Source: CAVRIA01 sp963721115 (GTDB lineage: Bacteria; Desulfobacterota; Binatia; HRBIN30; CADEER01). Taken from it: a DNA stretch of 64,000 bases. The stretch is from NCBI GenBank assembly GCA_963721115.1, contig CAVRIA010000005.1, positions 561,692 through 625,691 on the forward strand, written 5' to 3'. Positions 1-10,099 of the stretch are shown here, piece by piece. Every line of letters begins with the position of its first letter. The stretch's first letter is position 1. A program made the translations under genes and the position numbers. The notes below the pieces were generated by a model that was not told the DNA's origin, did no database searches, and saw nothing but the letters and a program-made list of their open reading frames with translations.

Positions 1-865
1 GCGCGGCAGCGTCGCCTCGCCGAACCCGAAGGGGCGCACCAGCTCCAGGTGCGCGGCGCTGCCGAGAAACCCGTGCAGCTCGCGATTGAAGGCGGCGCGC
101 AGCGCCCGATCCCCCTTGCGAAAGCCGAAGGCGCCGTAGCCGACCTGCTCGCGTCCGTCGATCACGGGCTGCTCGAACGGCTCGGCGATCTCGACGCCGT
201 CGTCGCGGGCGCGGCGCAGCAGGTCCTGCGCGGTCAGCACCGTGCAGGCGAACGCGTCCACCTGGCCGGCGCGCACGCCTTCGAGGGCGGAGACGTTGTC
301 GTTGTAGATCACCAGCTGGCGCTCGCCGATGCCGAGGGCGCGCGCGTAGCCGAGCTCGACGGCGCCGCCGACGACGCCGAGCTTCGTCTGCGGATCGCGG
401 CGCGACGTCGCCGAAGCCGTGCAGTCGCGCCGGATTCCCGCGCCGGACGAGGAAGGTCTCCCCGATCCGGTAGGTCGGATCGGAAAAGGCGATCTGGGAG
501 CAGCGCTCGGGCGTGATGTACATGCCCGCCGCGATGACGTCGAAGCGACCCGCCTCGAGCCCGGGAATCAACGAGCCGAACTCGGTGCTCACCACCTCGA
601 CGCGCTCGATCCCCATGCGGGCGAAGACGGCGCGGGCGATCTCCGGCGCCTCGCCGGTGACGCGCCCGGTGTCGGTGTCGAGATATCCGTACGGCGCCTC
701 GTTGGCGATGCCGATCCGCACCTCTCCGGAGCGGCGGATGCGCAGCAGGGCCGGATCGAGCGCCGCGCCGGACGAGCGCAGCATCGCCACCGCCGCCACG
801 CCCGCCGCCAGCGCCACCAGGACGGCGACGCCGAGCGGCGTGATCGCGCTCTTGTCGTCCGGCAT
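1..865 (-). CDS. ehuB: Ectoine/hydroxyectoine ABC transporter substrate-binding protein (partial, frameshifted)
   Basis: Periplasmic solute-binding protein that would deliver ectoine and hydroxyectoine to the Ehu importer. The ATG at 865 begins MPDDKSAITPLG and is followed by a hydrophobic segment (about residues 11-27) acting as signal or anchor. Then comes the family-3 binding fold (RIGIANEAPYGYLD, GSLIPGLEAGRFDVIAAGMY, ERCSQIAFSDPTY). The 3' end lies outside the window. Around 399-400 the frame shifts by +1: after GETFLVRRGN and FGDV, the continuation (RDPQTKLGVVGGAVELGYA) is in another frame. It begins 22 bases after the ectD stop, so it is the fifth gene of the ect operon; ehuC, ehuD and ehuA probably follow outside. 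The identification rests mainly on the fold plus the ect neighbours. Confidence 0.8.
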   Translation of the reverse strand, partial: MPDDKSAITPLGVAVLVALAAGVAAVAMLRSSGAALDPALLRIRRSGEVRIGIANEAPYGYLDTDTGRVTGEAPEIARAVFARMGIERVEVVSTEFGSLIPGLEAGRFDVIAAGMYITPERCSQIAFSDPTYRIGETFLVRRGNPARLHGFGDVAPRSADEARRRRRRRRARLRARPRHRRAPAGDLQRQRLRPRRRARRPGGRVRLHGADRAGPAAPRPRRRRRDRRAVRAARDRRTRAGRLRRLRLSQGGSGAARRLQSRAARVSRQRRAPGAGAPLRVRRGDAAA

Positions 866-887
866 GAGCTCGCGCCCCGCCGTCGTC

Positions 888-1810
888 TCACAGCGGGGTG
901 AAGTCGCGGCTGGCGATGTACTCCGGCCGCGGCTCGACCGCACCGTACGGTTGAACGAGCGCGTTGGCGACGCTGTTGTAGACGACGAACACGTTGCTGC
1001 GCGGGTACGGCGTGATGTTGCCGTTCGAGCCGTGCATGAGGTTGCACTCGAACAGGGTGATCGTGCCCGGCGGCCCCGTCGCGACCGCGATGCCGCCGCG
1101 CTCGACCAGCCAGGCGAGGTGCTCGCGGTCGGGGACCCCGTACTCCTGGCGCCGCAGCGACTGGAGGTAGTGCTTCTCGGGCGTCCGGCCCGCGCACGCC
1201 AGGAAGTGATGGTGCGAGCCGGGGATGACCATCAGCGGACCGTTGAACTCGTAGTTGGTATCGAGGTTGATCGAGCAGCTCACGGCGCGCATGCGCGGCA
1301 TGCCGTCCTCGACGTGCCAGGTCTCGAAGTCGGAGTGCCACTGGAACTCCCTGCCTTCGAAGCCGGGCTTGAGATTGACGCGCGACTGGTGGACGTAGAC
1401 GGCGCCGCCGAGGATCTGCTCGACGATCGCCGCCAGGCGCGCATCCGCGGCGAGCCCGGCGAAGACCGCGCTGGTGCGGTGGATGCGAAAGATCGAGCGC
1501 ACCTCGTCGCCGCCGGGCTCGCGGATCACCTCCGGCGACGGATCGCCGCGCCGCTCGGCGACCCGGCGCGCCAGCTCTTCGCGCAGGCCGTCGACGCGGG
1601 AGGCCGGAAAGAACGACTCGATGACCAGAAACCCGTCGCGCTCGAAGCGATCGAGCTCCTCCGACGCCGAGCGGCCCTCGCGCCCGCTCCTCGGCGCCGG
1701 CGTGCACGACGGCGTCGGCGCGCGGCAGGATCGCGCTCGCGTCCTCCGAGGCGCGAGGGATAGGGATCGCGCACGTCCTCGCCCGGGACCGGAGTCGCCA
1801 TCGCCGTCAT
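888..1810 (-). CDS. ectD: Ectoine hydroxylase (frameshifted N-terminal part)
   Basis: Fe(II)/2-oxoglutarate dioxygenase converting ectoine to 5-hydroxyectoine in the cytoplasm. Conserved segments are clear: DPYPSR near the N-terminus, VIREPGGDEVRSIF, the iron-binding H-x-D in QWHSDFETWH, VIPGSHHHFL, and the distal iron His in HGSNGN. The ATG overlaps the ectC stop (ATGA), which fixes the start. The sequence needs two +1 corrections, at about 1750 and 1667. These join MTAMATPVPGEDV...DPYPSR to ...AILPRADAVVHAG and then to SASEELDRFERDGFLVIE. After correction the gene is 307 codons, normal for EctD (about 300). The homologous sequence between the shifts is intact, so sequencing error is more likely than true decay. 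Confidence 0.9.
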
Positions 1811-2199
1811 GCGCTCTCGGCCTCCAGCGGATAGGCGCCGTCCTCGCCGTGCACCTCCTGGCCGGTGCAGGGAGGGTTGAAGACGCACACCATGCGCATG
1901 CGGGTGCGGGCGCGCAGGACGTGGTGCTCGTGGCCGTCGAGAGCGTAGACGGTGCCGGGCCGGATGGCGTGCACCGGACCGCCGGGCAGCACCTCCACCT
2001 CGCCCTCGCCTTCGATGCAGTACACCGCCTCGAGATGGTTGCGGTAGCACATCGTCGTCTCGGTGCCGGGAAGGATGACGGTGTCGTGCAGCGAGAACCC
2101 CATCCCGTCGCGCCTGAGCAGCAGGCGGCGGCTCGTCCAGTTCGGCGTCTCGACCTCCTGCGGCGTGCCCAGCACTTCCTCCAGGGTGCGCACGATCAT
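1807..2199 (-). CDS. ectC: L-ectoine synthase
   Basis: Cyclises N-gamma-acetyl-2,4-diaminobutyrate to ectoine, the last step of synthesis of this compatible solute. The 130-residue cupin matches the usual EctC length. It starts MIVRTLEEVLGT and carries the EctC signatures GMGFSLHDTVI, NHLEAVYCIEGEGEVE, and the metal and substrate region YALDGHEHHVLRA. Its ATG overlaps the ectB stop by four bases, and its own stop overlaps the ectD ATG in the same way, so the genes are translationally coupled. No frameshift is seen. Confidence 0.97.
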   Translation of the reverse strand: MIVRTLEEVLGTPQEVETPNWTSRRLLLRRDGMGFSLHDTVILPGTETTMCYRNHLEAVYCIEGEGEVEVLPGGPVHAIRPGTVYALDGHEHHVLRARTRMRMVCVFNPPCTGQEVHGEDGAYPLEAESA

Positions 2200-3534
2200 C
2201 CGTCGATCCCCCCGGCGTCGCCGCCGGCCGGCACGGCGGCGGACGCCGCGAGCACCGGGGCTTCCGCGAGATCGGCCAGATCGCGGTCCGCCATCACGTC
2301 GGCGGCACATCGAGCGACGATGTCGAGGCCGCGCTGCAGCTCCGCCTCGTCGATGGTGAGCGGCGGCATCAGCTTGACCACCGTGGATTCGGGGCCGGAC
2401 GTCTCCATGATGAGCCCCTGTGCGAAGGCGCGGCGGCAGATCTCTTCCGCCACGCCCGGCTGCTTGCAGTCGAGCCCCTGCAGGAGGCCGCGCCCGCGCA
2501 CCTCCGTCTCGAGATCGCCCATGTCGCTCGCGATCTCGGCCAGGAACGCGCTCACCATCGCCCCCTTGCGCAGCACGTCGCGCGTCAGCTCGTCGTCCTC
2601 CCAGAAGTCCAGCGCCGCCGTCGCCGTGACGAAGGCGGGGTTGTTGCCGCGGAAGGTCCCGTTGTGCTCGCCCGGCTCCCAGATGTCGAGATCGGGGCGG
2701 ATCAGCGTCACCGCCAGCGGCAGCCCGTAGCCGCTCAGCGACTTCGACAGGCAGACGAGGTCCGGCCGAATGCCGGCCGGCTCGAAGCTGAAGAACGGCC
2801 CGGTGCGGCCGCACCCCGACCTGGATGTCGTCGACGATCAGCAGGATGTCGTGCTCGCGGCAGAGGGCCGCCAACCTCTCGAGCCAGGAGAACTGGGCGA
2901 CGTTGACGCCCCCCTCGGCCTGCACCGTCTCGACGATCACCGCCGCCGGCAGGTCGACGCCGCTCCCCTGGTCGCGCAGCAGGGCGTCGAGATACTCGAG
3001 CGTGTCGACGTCGTCGCCGAAGTAGCCGTCGTAGGGCATGCAGGCGGAATGGGAGAGCGGAACTCCCGCGCCGCGGCGTTTGAAGCCGTTGCCCGTGATC
3101 GAGAGCGACCCCAGCGTCATGCCGTGGAAGGCGTTGGTGAAGCTGACCACCGACTCGCGCCCGGTGGCCTTGCGCGCCAGCTTGAGCGCGCTCTCCACGG
3201 CGTTCGTCCCGGTCGGGCCCGGGAACTGCACCTTGTAGCGCAGGCCGCGCGGCCGCAGGATCACGCGGTCGAGCTTCTCGAGGAAGTCGCGCTTCGCACA
3301 CGTCGCCATGTCGAGACCGTGCGTCACGCCGTCCGACTCGATGTACTCGATCAGGCGGCGCTTCAAGCGCGCCGGGTTGTGCCCGTAGTTCAGTGCACCG
3401 GCGCCGCTGAAGAAGTCGAGATACTCCCGCCCGTCCCGGTCGTAGAGATGACACCCCCGGGCGCGCTCGAAGACGGCCGGGAACGAACGGCAGTAGCTTC
3501 GCACCTCCGACTCCAGTGCCTCAAATAAATGCAT
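2196..3534 (-). CDS. ectB: Diaminobutyrate-2-oxoglutarate transaminase (one frameshift)
   Basis: PLP-dependent class III aminotransferase making L-2,4-diaminobutyrate from aspartate semialdehyde. The N-terminal part reads MHLFEALESEVRSYCRSFP, LDFFSGAGALNYGHNP, GPTGTNAVESALKLARK. The C-terminal part includes the PLP-lysine segment LSKSLSGYGLPLAV and GTFRGNNPAFVTA. The frame breaks inside VDDIQVG / CGRTGPFFSFEPAG, where a run of four C (2814-2817, plus strand) replaces the expected three. Removing one base gives 446 codons, slightly longer than the usual 420-430. The start ATG lies 14 bases inside the end of ectA, and the stop overlaps ectC. Function is certain; whether this copy is intact depends on the C run. 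Confidence 0.93.
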
Positions 3535-4078
3535 TCGGATTCTCCTCTCTCTTCTCCGTGGTGAAGGGCCCGATGCACAGCCGAACCTCCGGCTCGTGCT
3601 CCGCCCCGGGAAACAGCTCCGCGCCGAAGGCCGGGCTCTCCCGGCAGGCGACGGCGTAACGCCGCGCAAAGCCCTCGAACAGGCGGCGCGACGCGCGATT
3701 CGACGGCGTCACGGTCGCCTCCAGAAAGCGTGCGCCCGCGGCACGCACCGCGCGCTCGAGCAGGCAGTGTCCGATGCCGTACCCGCGCCATCGCGCCGCC
3801 ACCGCGACCTGCCACACGAACACCGCCTGCGGCCGCTCCGGCGGCCGAAAGGCGGCGACGAAGCCGACCACCTCACCGCCCGCCTCCGCGACCACCGAGG
3901 TCGCCGCGAACTCGCTGCACACGAGCAGGTACGCATACGGCGAGTTCAGATCCAGGCTGCCCGAATCCCCGGCCAGCCGCCAGATCGCCGCCGCATCGCG
4001 CGGCGCCGGAGGCCGGAAGCGGGTCTCGCCCGCCGCATCCGACCGCGCGCTCGTGTCGGTGGATTCGTCCCTCACCAT
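3521..4078 (-). CDS. ectA: L-2,4-diaminobutyrate acetyltransferase
   Basis: GNAT acetyltransferase that N-gamma-acetylates diaminobutyrate with acetyl-CoA, the second ectoine step. Family segments are visible: SGSLDLNSPYAYLLVC, VVGFVAAFRPP, the acetyl-CoA loop RWRGYGIGHCLL, and EATVTPSNRASRRLFEGFAR. I chose the ATG at 4078 (MVRDESTD), giving 185 residues and a purine-rich GAGG/GGGAG stretch just upstream. An ATG at 4117 would add 13 poorly conserved residues. It is the first gene of the operon, and its end overlaps ectB by 14 bases. The dyad array at 4160-4225 lies about 80 bases upstream. Confidence 0.92.
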   Translation of the reverse strand: MVRDESTDTSARSDAAGETRFRPPAPRDAAAIWRLAGDSGSLDLNSPYAYLLVCSEFAATSVVAEAGGEVVGFVAAFRPPERPQAVFVWQVAVAARWRGYGIGHCLLERAVRAAGARFLEATVTPSNRASRRLFEGFARRYAVACRESPAFGAELFPGAEHEPEVRLCIGPFTTEKREENPNAFI

Positions 4079-4159
4079 CTCTCCCGCGCCTCGGCACACG
4101 CATACGGCGGCGCCCATAACCGTGGGGCTCTCCCCTCACCGGGCCGCGCCGAATTCGAC

Positions 4160-4225
4160 CTACACCGATTCGCTGTGTAATCTACAGCGATCCGCCGCGT
4201 GATCTACACCGATTCGCCGTGTGAT
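4160..4225. promoter_or_regulatory. Three tandem 22-bp dyad units upstream of ectA (putative operator)
   Basis: Three directly adjacent 22-base units (4160-4181, 4182-4203, 4204-4225) follow CTACACCGATTCGCTGTGTA. Each has imperfect dyad symmetry: TACAC, nine bases, GTGTA in unit 1; TACAC/GTGTG in unit 3; the middle unit is degenerate. They sit about 80 bases upstream of ectA, where a repressor or activator would act. Many ect operons are controlled by MarR-type EctR/CosR regulators, but no regulator gene lies beside this one, so the binding protein is unknown. Repeat and symmetry are seen directly; regulatory function is inferred. Confidence 0.6.
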
Positions 4226-4348
4226 CGATTTAATTAGCGTGCTATGGATCTGATGTCCAGCGCCAATGCGCGACGAGCGAAATTCCCGCGGGAAGATGCG
4301 CGTTTGCCTCGTCCGCATTCAATACGACGCAACCCAATGTCCCGCGCC

Positions 4349-7046
4349 CTACCCCGTCCGGCCCTTTGCCCATTTGTAGGCCTCCATCGCCGCCAGGAGC
4401 GCGAGCGCGAGCACCAGGAGCTGCAGCCAGTGCGCGAGGGATACCGGGTGGATGCGCAGGACGTCGCGCAGGACGGGGGTGTACATCGCGGCGATGTGCA
4501 GCAGCTGCGCGGCAATCGTCCCCAGCAGGAGCAGGGGATTGCGCAGCGGATTGAGGCGAAAAGCCGACTGACTCTCGGAGCGGCTGTTGCCGACCTGGAC
4601 GTTCTCGAACAGCACCAGCAGCAGCAGCGCACTGTTGCGGGCATCGGCGAGAGACCAGCCGTGATCGAGCCAGTAGGCGAAGGCGGCGAAGGTGACGCCA
4701 CCCATCACCGCGGCCGACAGCAGGCAGCGTTCGATCATCGACCGGTTGAAGACCGTCTCGCGCGGCGGGCGCGGCGGTTTCGCCAGCTCGTCGCCCTCTC
4801 CCGGCTCGAACGCCAGGGCGACGTCCTGGATCCCGTTGGTGACGAGGTTGAGCCAGAGAAGCTGGGCCGCAAACAGGGGAATCGGCTCGCCCGTCAGCAT
4901 CGCCAGGGCGACGAACGCGATCTCCGCCGCGCCGGTCGATACCAGCAAGAAGACGACCTTGCGGATGTTCTCGTAGGCGATGCGGCCCTCCTGGATGCCG
5001 GCGACGATCGAGGCGAAGTTGTCGTCGGTCAGGATCAGATCGGACGTCTCGCGCGCCACGTCGGTTCCGCGCTTTCCCATCGCGACGCCGACGTGCGCGG
5101 TGCGCAACGCCGGAGCGTCGTTGGCTCCGTCGCCGGTGACGGCGACGAAGTGCCCCCGCCGCGCCAGTGAGCGCACGATGTCGAGCTTCTGGCTCGGCTC
5201 GACGCGCGCGAAGACCGACGAATGCTCGACCAGCGAATCGAGGTCCGCGGGCGAGCGTGCCCCCGCCGCCTTCAGCTCCGCCCCGGTCACGACCTCCTCG
5301 CGACGGTCGGCCAGACCGATCTCGCGCGCGATGGCCAGCGCCGTCACCGGATGGTCCCCGGTGACCATCTTCACGGTGATGCCGGCGCTTCGACAGGCGG
5401 CAATCGCCGGGCGCGCCTCCGGGCGCAGCGGATCGATCATGCCGACCAGCCCGAGCAGGGTCAGATCGCGCGGCTCCTCGCCGAACATCGAATCGTCCCG
5501 CACCTGCTGAGGGCTCGCTCGCCGCCAGGGCGAGAACGCGAAAGCCCTGCTCGGCGAGGGCCGTGCCCTGCTGCTCGACCCACCCGCGATCCAGCGGGAC
5601 GTCGCCCGCGGCGCTCGACATACGCGAGCACATGGCGAGGACCCGTTCGACCGCGCCCTTCAGGAAGACCTGCTGGCCCGAATCCCCGGCTCGGTGCAGC
5701 GTCGCCGCGAACAGCCGCTCGGATTCGAACGGGATGGTGTCGAGGCGGGGTCGGCTCTCCTCCGCGGCCGGCCTCGTCCACCCCGCCTTGTGCGCCATCA
5801 CCAGCAAGGCCACGTCGACCGTGTCGCCGTGATGCCGCCATTCTTCCTCGTGTCGGCCGAGGAACGCGTCGTTGCACAGCACCGCGGCCTGGCAAAGCCG
5901 GTCGAGAGCGGCTCGCGCTCGCCGCAGGTCGACCGAGGAAGGCACCACGACCTCGCCCGTGGGGATCGTGCCCTCGCCGGTGACCTCCCAGGCCTCCTGT
6001 CCCGGCAGGAGAACGCGCTTCACCGTAAGCTCGTTCAGCGTGAGCGTTCCCGTCTTGTCCGAGGCGATGACCGTGCAGGAGCCGAGAGCCTCGACCGCCG
6101 GCAGGCGGCGGACGATCACGTTGCGCCGGCCCATGCGCGCCATGCCGATCGCCAGGGCGACGGTGATCGCCACGGGCAGGCCCTCGGGAATCGCCGCCAC
6201 GGCAAGGCCGACGGAGGCGAGGAACACCTGTACGAGATCGGCGCCCGCGTGGATGGCGACGGCGCCGAGCAAAACGATGAGAATCACGACGATGATCCCG
6301 ACCCGGTTGGTGAAGCGCTTCATGCGGACCAGCAGCGGGGATCGGGTCGCCTCCCGCGGCACGGAGCGCGCGATCCGGCCGAGCTCGGTGTGCGACGCGG
6401 TGGCGACGACGACTCCGGTCGCGCGCCCGCGCGTCACCATCGTCCCCGCGAACGCCAGATCGACTCGATCGCCCAGGGCCGCGTCGCGCTCGAGGACGGC
6501 ACCGGCATCCTTGACCACGGGAAGCGATTCCCCGGTGAGCAGCGACTCGTCGATCTCGATTCCCCGGCTGCTGAGCAGTCGCAGGTCCGCCGGGACCTTG
6601 CTGCCGGACTCGAGTCGCACCACGTCGCCGGGCACCAGCTCCTCGGCGGCGAGCTCGTACTCTTCGCCGCCGCGCACGACGTAGGCCGTCGTGACGACGA
6701 GGTGGCGCAGGGCCTCGGCGCTGCGCTCGGCGTTGTATTCCTGCGCCGTGCCGATCGCGGCGTTCAGTAGGAGAACGACGAAGATGAACACCGCGTCGGT
6801 CGAGTCGCCGAGCAGGAGCGAGACGACGGCGGCGGCGAGCAGGATGTAGATCAGCGGGCTGAGGAACTGACGTACGAAGACGGCGAGCACACCGGGAGGC
6901 GCCGCGTGCGGCAGGCTGTTGCGCCCGTACCGCTCGAGGCGGCGGGCGGCCTCTCCCGCGGCGAGGCCGCTCACGGACGTCTCGAGCGCCGCGAGGACAT
7001 CCGCCGCGGCCACGGCGTGAGGAGCGTCGATCTCGGACGGACTCAT
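4349..7046 (-). CDS. P2-type cation-transporting ATPase (one frameshift)
   Basis: Inner-membrane ATP-driven cation pump, most like the Ca2+/Na+ (P2) subclass. In order: cation-ATPase N-terminal domain (1-75), paired membrane helices (about 55-100), actuator motif LLTGESLPVVK (about 169-180), helices with the ion-binding PEGLP (about 287-291), phosphorylation site DKTGTLT (Asp about 330), nucleotide domain, TGDGANDAPAL, and a six-helix C-terminal part with LLWLNLVTNGIQDVALAFEP. Around 5511-5513 the frame shifts by +1 between ALAASEP and QQVRDDSMFG, inside a CCC run. Correcting it gives 899 codons, normal for the family. It is a single gene. Ion specificity cannot be read from sequence; Ca2+ is a guess from PEGLP. 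Confidence 0.88.
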
Positions 7047-7151
7047 CGATCAGATTCCACGGCCCGGGCCCGCCGCCCCCGGAGGGCTCTGCCCCGCAAT
7101 TCGATCCGGCCTACTCTTCCTGAGCGAGCCGCCACTCGCCATGTTCGAATC

Positions 7152-7217
7152 TCGCGAAAGCGGGAATCCAGGGCGCGGGCGACCCCATCTGGATACCCGC
7201 TTTCGCGGGTATGACGG
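7152..7217. repeat. Dispersed palindromic repeat, copy 1 (CGCGAAAGCGGG family)
   Basis: Two inverted arms, CGCGAAAGCGGGAATCCAGG and CTGGATACCCGCTTTCGCGG, flank a short GC-rich loop and form a near-perfect hairpin. A second copy with the same arms lies at 35131-35213. Both are intergenic. The REP-like form suggests a non-autonomous mobile palindrome; it may also terminate transcripts entering from either side. No transposase is nearby. Confidence 0.75.
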
Positions 7218-7262
7218 GCTCGAAGGTGCGAAGTCTCCCCCGCTGAGAACTCTTGTGCAGAA

Positions 7263-7289
7263 GCCCCCGGGGGTGCCTCCCCCGGGGGC
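7263..7289 (-). terminator. Strong GC hairpin downstream of the Cys-rich secreted protein gene
   Basis: GCCCCCGGGGG and CCCCCGGGGGC pair around a five-base loop, 33 bases past the stop of the minus-strand gene ending at 7322. There is no convincing T-tract, so it may be a terminator or a transcript-stabilising hairpin. Confidence 0.5.
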
Positions 7290-7321
7290 GTTGTGCGACG
7301 TGGAATAACCTCGACTCGGTG

Positions 7322-10099
7322 CTACGGGATGCAGCGCGTGGCGCTGCCCGCGAAGTTGATGATCGGCGGCGTGGCGCAGGTGGCCCCCAACGGCGCCGCC
7401 GGCCCGGTGATCGCGTTCGGCAGCACGCTGCTGAACGTGATGTCGTACGGCAGCGCGCTCGAGCCGATCGTACCCGCCGCTCCGGTCTTCACCGTCGCGC
7501 CCGGGATATCCATGCAGGCCCCGGTCGCCGACAGGGTGTTCGGACCCGACCCCGCTCGGCTGCACAGGTCGCCGTCGATGTCGACGAACGTCGCCGTGTT
7601 GGTATCGGTCGTGAAGTCGAGGATCTGCGGGAACCCCGTGATGAGGGTGTCCGTGCCGGCGTCGTACGTGCCGTCCGTGTCGGGGCAGGAGGCGTCGGCG
7701 GCGAGCCACGTCGTCGTGAAGACCGGGACGCTGACGATGGCGTTCGCCGTGCCGCTGCCGGTGCAGACGTCAGTCACGCTGTCGCCGACGGTGACGTCGA
7801 CGCGGATCGAGGCGTCGTGGCCAGCCGTGCAAGGGATGTTCGGCAGGCTGCAGGTGGCGGAGGCGTCGCTGGTGTCGCCGTTCTCGATGACCGTGAAGTC
7901 GGAGCCGCCGTTCGAGTCGATCTTGCCGACGCCGCAGCCCGTCTGGTCGATGTGGACCGAGTAGCCGAGCGCGGGGACGCAGAAGGCCGGCGCGCTGAAG
8001 CCGCCCGGGAACGGGACGACGGTGTCGTGCACGCAGGCCGGCGCGCTCGCCGCCCCCACGTCCTGGACGATCGTGCCGCCGGTGGGGAAGGCGAACGGGG
8101 CGAACGTGGACACCTTGAGCGTGCCCCCCGAGGTCTGGGTGAGCGTGTAGGCGCCCGGGGTCAGCGGGCAGGGAGGTACGGGGGTGACGGTCGGCGTCTC
8201 GGTCGGGGTCTGGGTAGGCGTCTGGGTCACCGTCAGGGTCACGGTCGCGGTCTGGGTCGCCGTGCTGGTTTCCGTCGCGGTGGCCGCACCGGTGGCAGTC
8301 TCGGTTGCCGTGGCCGCTGCCGTCGCGGTCTCGGTCGCCGTGGCCGTCGCGCTGGCGGTCCCCGTCGCCGTGGCCGTGGCCGTGCTCGGCACTACGGTGT
8401 AGGTGGGCGTCACCAGCATCACATCGGAGCACTGCACCGGGGTCGGCGCGTCCTTGCGCTTCATCAGCTTCACATCGTTCTTTCGTTCCTGGCCACCGAA
8501 CTCCGCACAGTATCGGATCGAAGCCGATCCGACCTCGAGGACGATCCCGGCCGGACCGGCGAACGGCGGCGTCAGGGTGACCTGCGCGCCTTTACAGACC
8601 GCCTTGATCACCTTCTCCTTCACCAGGACGATCTTGCACGTGTCGTCGACGGGGACCGCGTTTCTCCCCTTGTACTTGTATCCCTTCACGCCGGGCGGGT
8701 TGCCGAGACCTTTCCAGCCGCTGCTCGGCAGATCATAGGTGACGTCCCCGGCGGTTGCGCCGCTCGTGTCGAAGATTCGCAGCGTCGCACCGCCGAGAGT
8801 CGGGTCGTTCGTCGAGCCCGGGACCGGAATCGGGAATACCGCCGGGGCGATCGGCTTGGATTTCGAGACAAACTTGGCCAGCTTGCCGGGTTTCACGACC
8901 ACGATCTTGCCCGGGATGAGCTCGCACGCCGTCTGCGGATCGGGCGGATGCGCGCAGGCTCCGCTTCCGTCGCACACGTCCGTCGTGCACGGATTTCCGT
9001 CGTCCGCACACGCGGTTGCCGCCGGCACGACCACGTCGGCCGGGCAGGCGGCACTGGCGCCGGTACAGTTCTCCGCTACGTCGCACTCGCTGACCGCGCC
9101 ACGGCATTCGACCGAGGAAGACGCGAAGCCGTCGCTCGGACACGTCTTGGAGACGCCGTTGCAGACCTCCGCGACGTCGCAGACACCAGCCGCCGACCGG
9201 CATTGGAAGCCGCTCGGCTTGACGCCGTCGCCGGGACACGCGGCGCTCGATCCCGTACACACCTCGGTTTCGTCGCACACGTCACCGGTCGAGGCAGCGC
9301 GGCAGATCGTGCCGGTCGACTCGAACCCGTCGGCGGGGCAGCTGCCGCTCGTGCCGGTGCAGCTCTCCGCCACGTCGCAGGCACCAGCCACCGGCCGGCA
9401 GACGACGCTGCTGGATTCGAACTGGCACGTGGAAGAGCAGCAGTCACCGTTGTTCGTGTTGCCGTCGTCGCATTGCTCCCCCGGAGAGACGATCGTATCG
9501 CCGCAGAGCGAGTACGAGACCGTGATGGCGATGTGATCGACCTGGACGAGATCGCCACTGACACCGTCGGTGGCCGAGATCGCCGCTCCGAACCCGGCGC
9601 CGTTGATGTCGGCCGCCGTCCACGACTCACCCCACAGATCGCTGGCGCCGCCATAGGTCGTGACGGCATCCGGAGGCACGGTCCACGGCGGGGCGATCGA
9701 CCGGTCGGCGGTGCCGATGCTGGCACCTTTGACGATGCGCACGGCGTTGTCGTGGGCGTTGGCGAAGGCCGAGTTCTTTTCGACCGTAACTTCGATCCCC
9801 CGGATGACCGCAGCCGCCGGAATCGAGAACCCGAACCCCGTCGCCTTCAGGTACTGGGTAGGGCTTCCGCTACCCACCGCGGCAAATGCCTTCACGTCGT
9901 CGCTCGCCGTGGCGTTGCCCGGAGAGCCCCAGACGTTCACGCCGATGCTCGGATCGCTGACCACCGTCGTGGGACTGTTCGGACCTTGCGACTGTGCCCG
10001 CGCCGTCGAGGCGGCGGTGAGCAACATGAGCAGCGCCAGGAAGCACCCCGAGCGCACGAACCCCTCGAGCCGACGGTAAGTCACCCATCCGCGTTTCAT
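7322..10099 (-). CDS. Secreted multidomain protein: Cys-rich repeats, unnamed beta domain, Thr-rich linker
   Basis: Extracellular protein of 925 residues with no assigned function. The ATG follows GGAGG with a five-base gap. Parts in order: signal peptide (1-35, ending ASTARA); an all-beta N-terminal region (36-195); a Cys-rich array (199-395) of repeats like CDVAESCTGTSGSCPADG and CDDGNTNNGDCCSSTC, resembling disintegrin/Myxo-type repeats; a domain with GWKGLGNPPGVKGYKYK, VIKAVCKG and RYCAEFGG (about 397-540); a Thr/Ala linker (565-642); and a C-terminal beta-rich region. The 397-540 domain recurs in the protein at 10371-11858. Adhesion or cell-surface display is plausible, but only by analogy. 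Confidence 0.85.
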   Translation of the reverse strand: MKRGWVTYRRLEGFVRSGCFLALLMLLTAASTARAQSQGPNSPTTVVSDPSIGVNVWGSPGNATASDDVKAFAAVGSGSPTQYLKATGFGFSIPAAAVIRGIEVTVEKNSAFANAHDNAVRIVKGASIGTADRSIAPPWTVPPDAVTTYGGASDLWGESWTAADINGAGFGAAISATDGVSGDLVQVDHIAITVSYSLCGDTIVSPGEQCDDGNTNNGDCCSSTCQFESSSVVCRPVAGACDVAESCTGTSGSCPADGFESTGTICRAASTGDVCDETEVCTGSSAACPGDGVKPSGFQCRSAAGVCDVAEVCNGVSKTCPSDGFASSSVECRGAVSECDVAENCTGASAACPADVVVPAATACADDGNPCTTDVCDGSGACAHPPDPQTACELIPGKIVVVKPGKLAKFVSKSKPIAPAVFPIPVPGSTNDPTLGGATLRIFDTSGATAGDVTYDLPSSGWKGLGNPPGVKGYKYKGRNAVPVDDTCKIVLVKEKVIKAVCKGAQVTLTPPFAGPAGIVLEVGSASIRYCAEFGGQERKNDVKLMKRKDAPTPVQCSDVMLVTPTYTVVPSTATATATGTASATATATETATAAATATETATGAATATETSTATQTATVTLTVTQTPTQTPTETPTVTPVPPCPLTPGAYTLTQTSGGTLKVSTFAPFAFPTGGTIVQDVGAASAPACVHDTVVPFPGGFSAPAFCVPALGYSVHIDQTGCGVGKIDSNGGSDFTVIENGDTSDASATCSLPNIPCTAGHDASIRVDVTVGDSVTDVCTGSGTANAIVSVPVFTTTWLAADASCPDTDGTYDAGTDTLITGFPQILDFTTDTNTATFVDIDGDLCSRAGSGPNTLSATGACMDIPGATVKTGAAGTIGSSALPYDITFSSVLPNAITGPAAPLGATCATPPIINFAGSATRCIP

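Noticed and set aside
8184..8402. Valine-rich open frame on the plus strand
   Set aside because: It is the complement of the Thr/Ala linker-coding repeat of the secreted protein; low-complexity DNA, not a gene.
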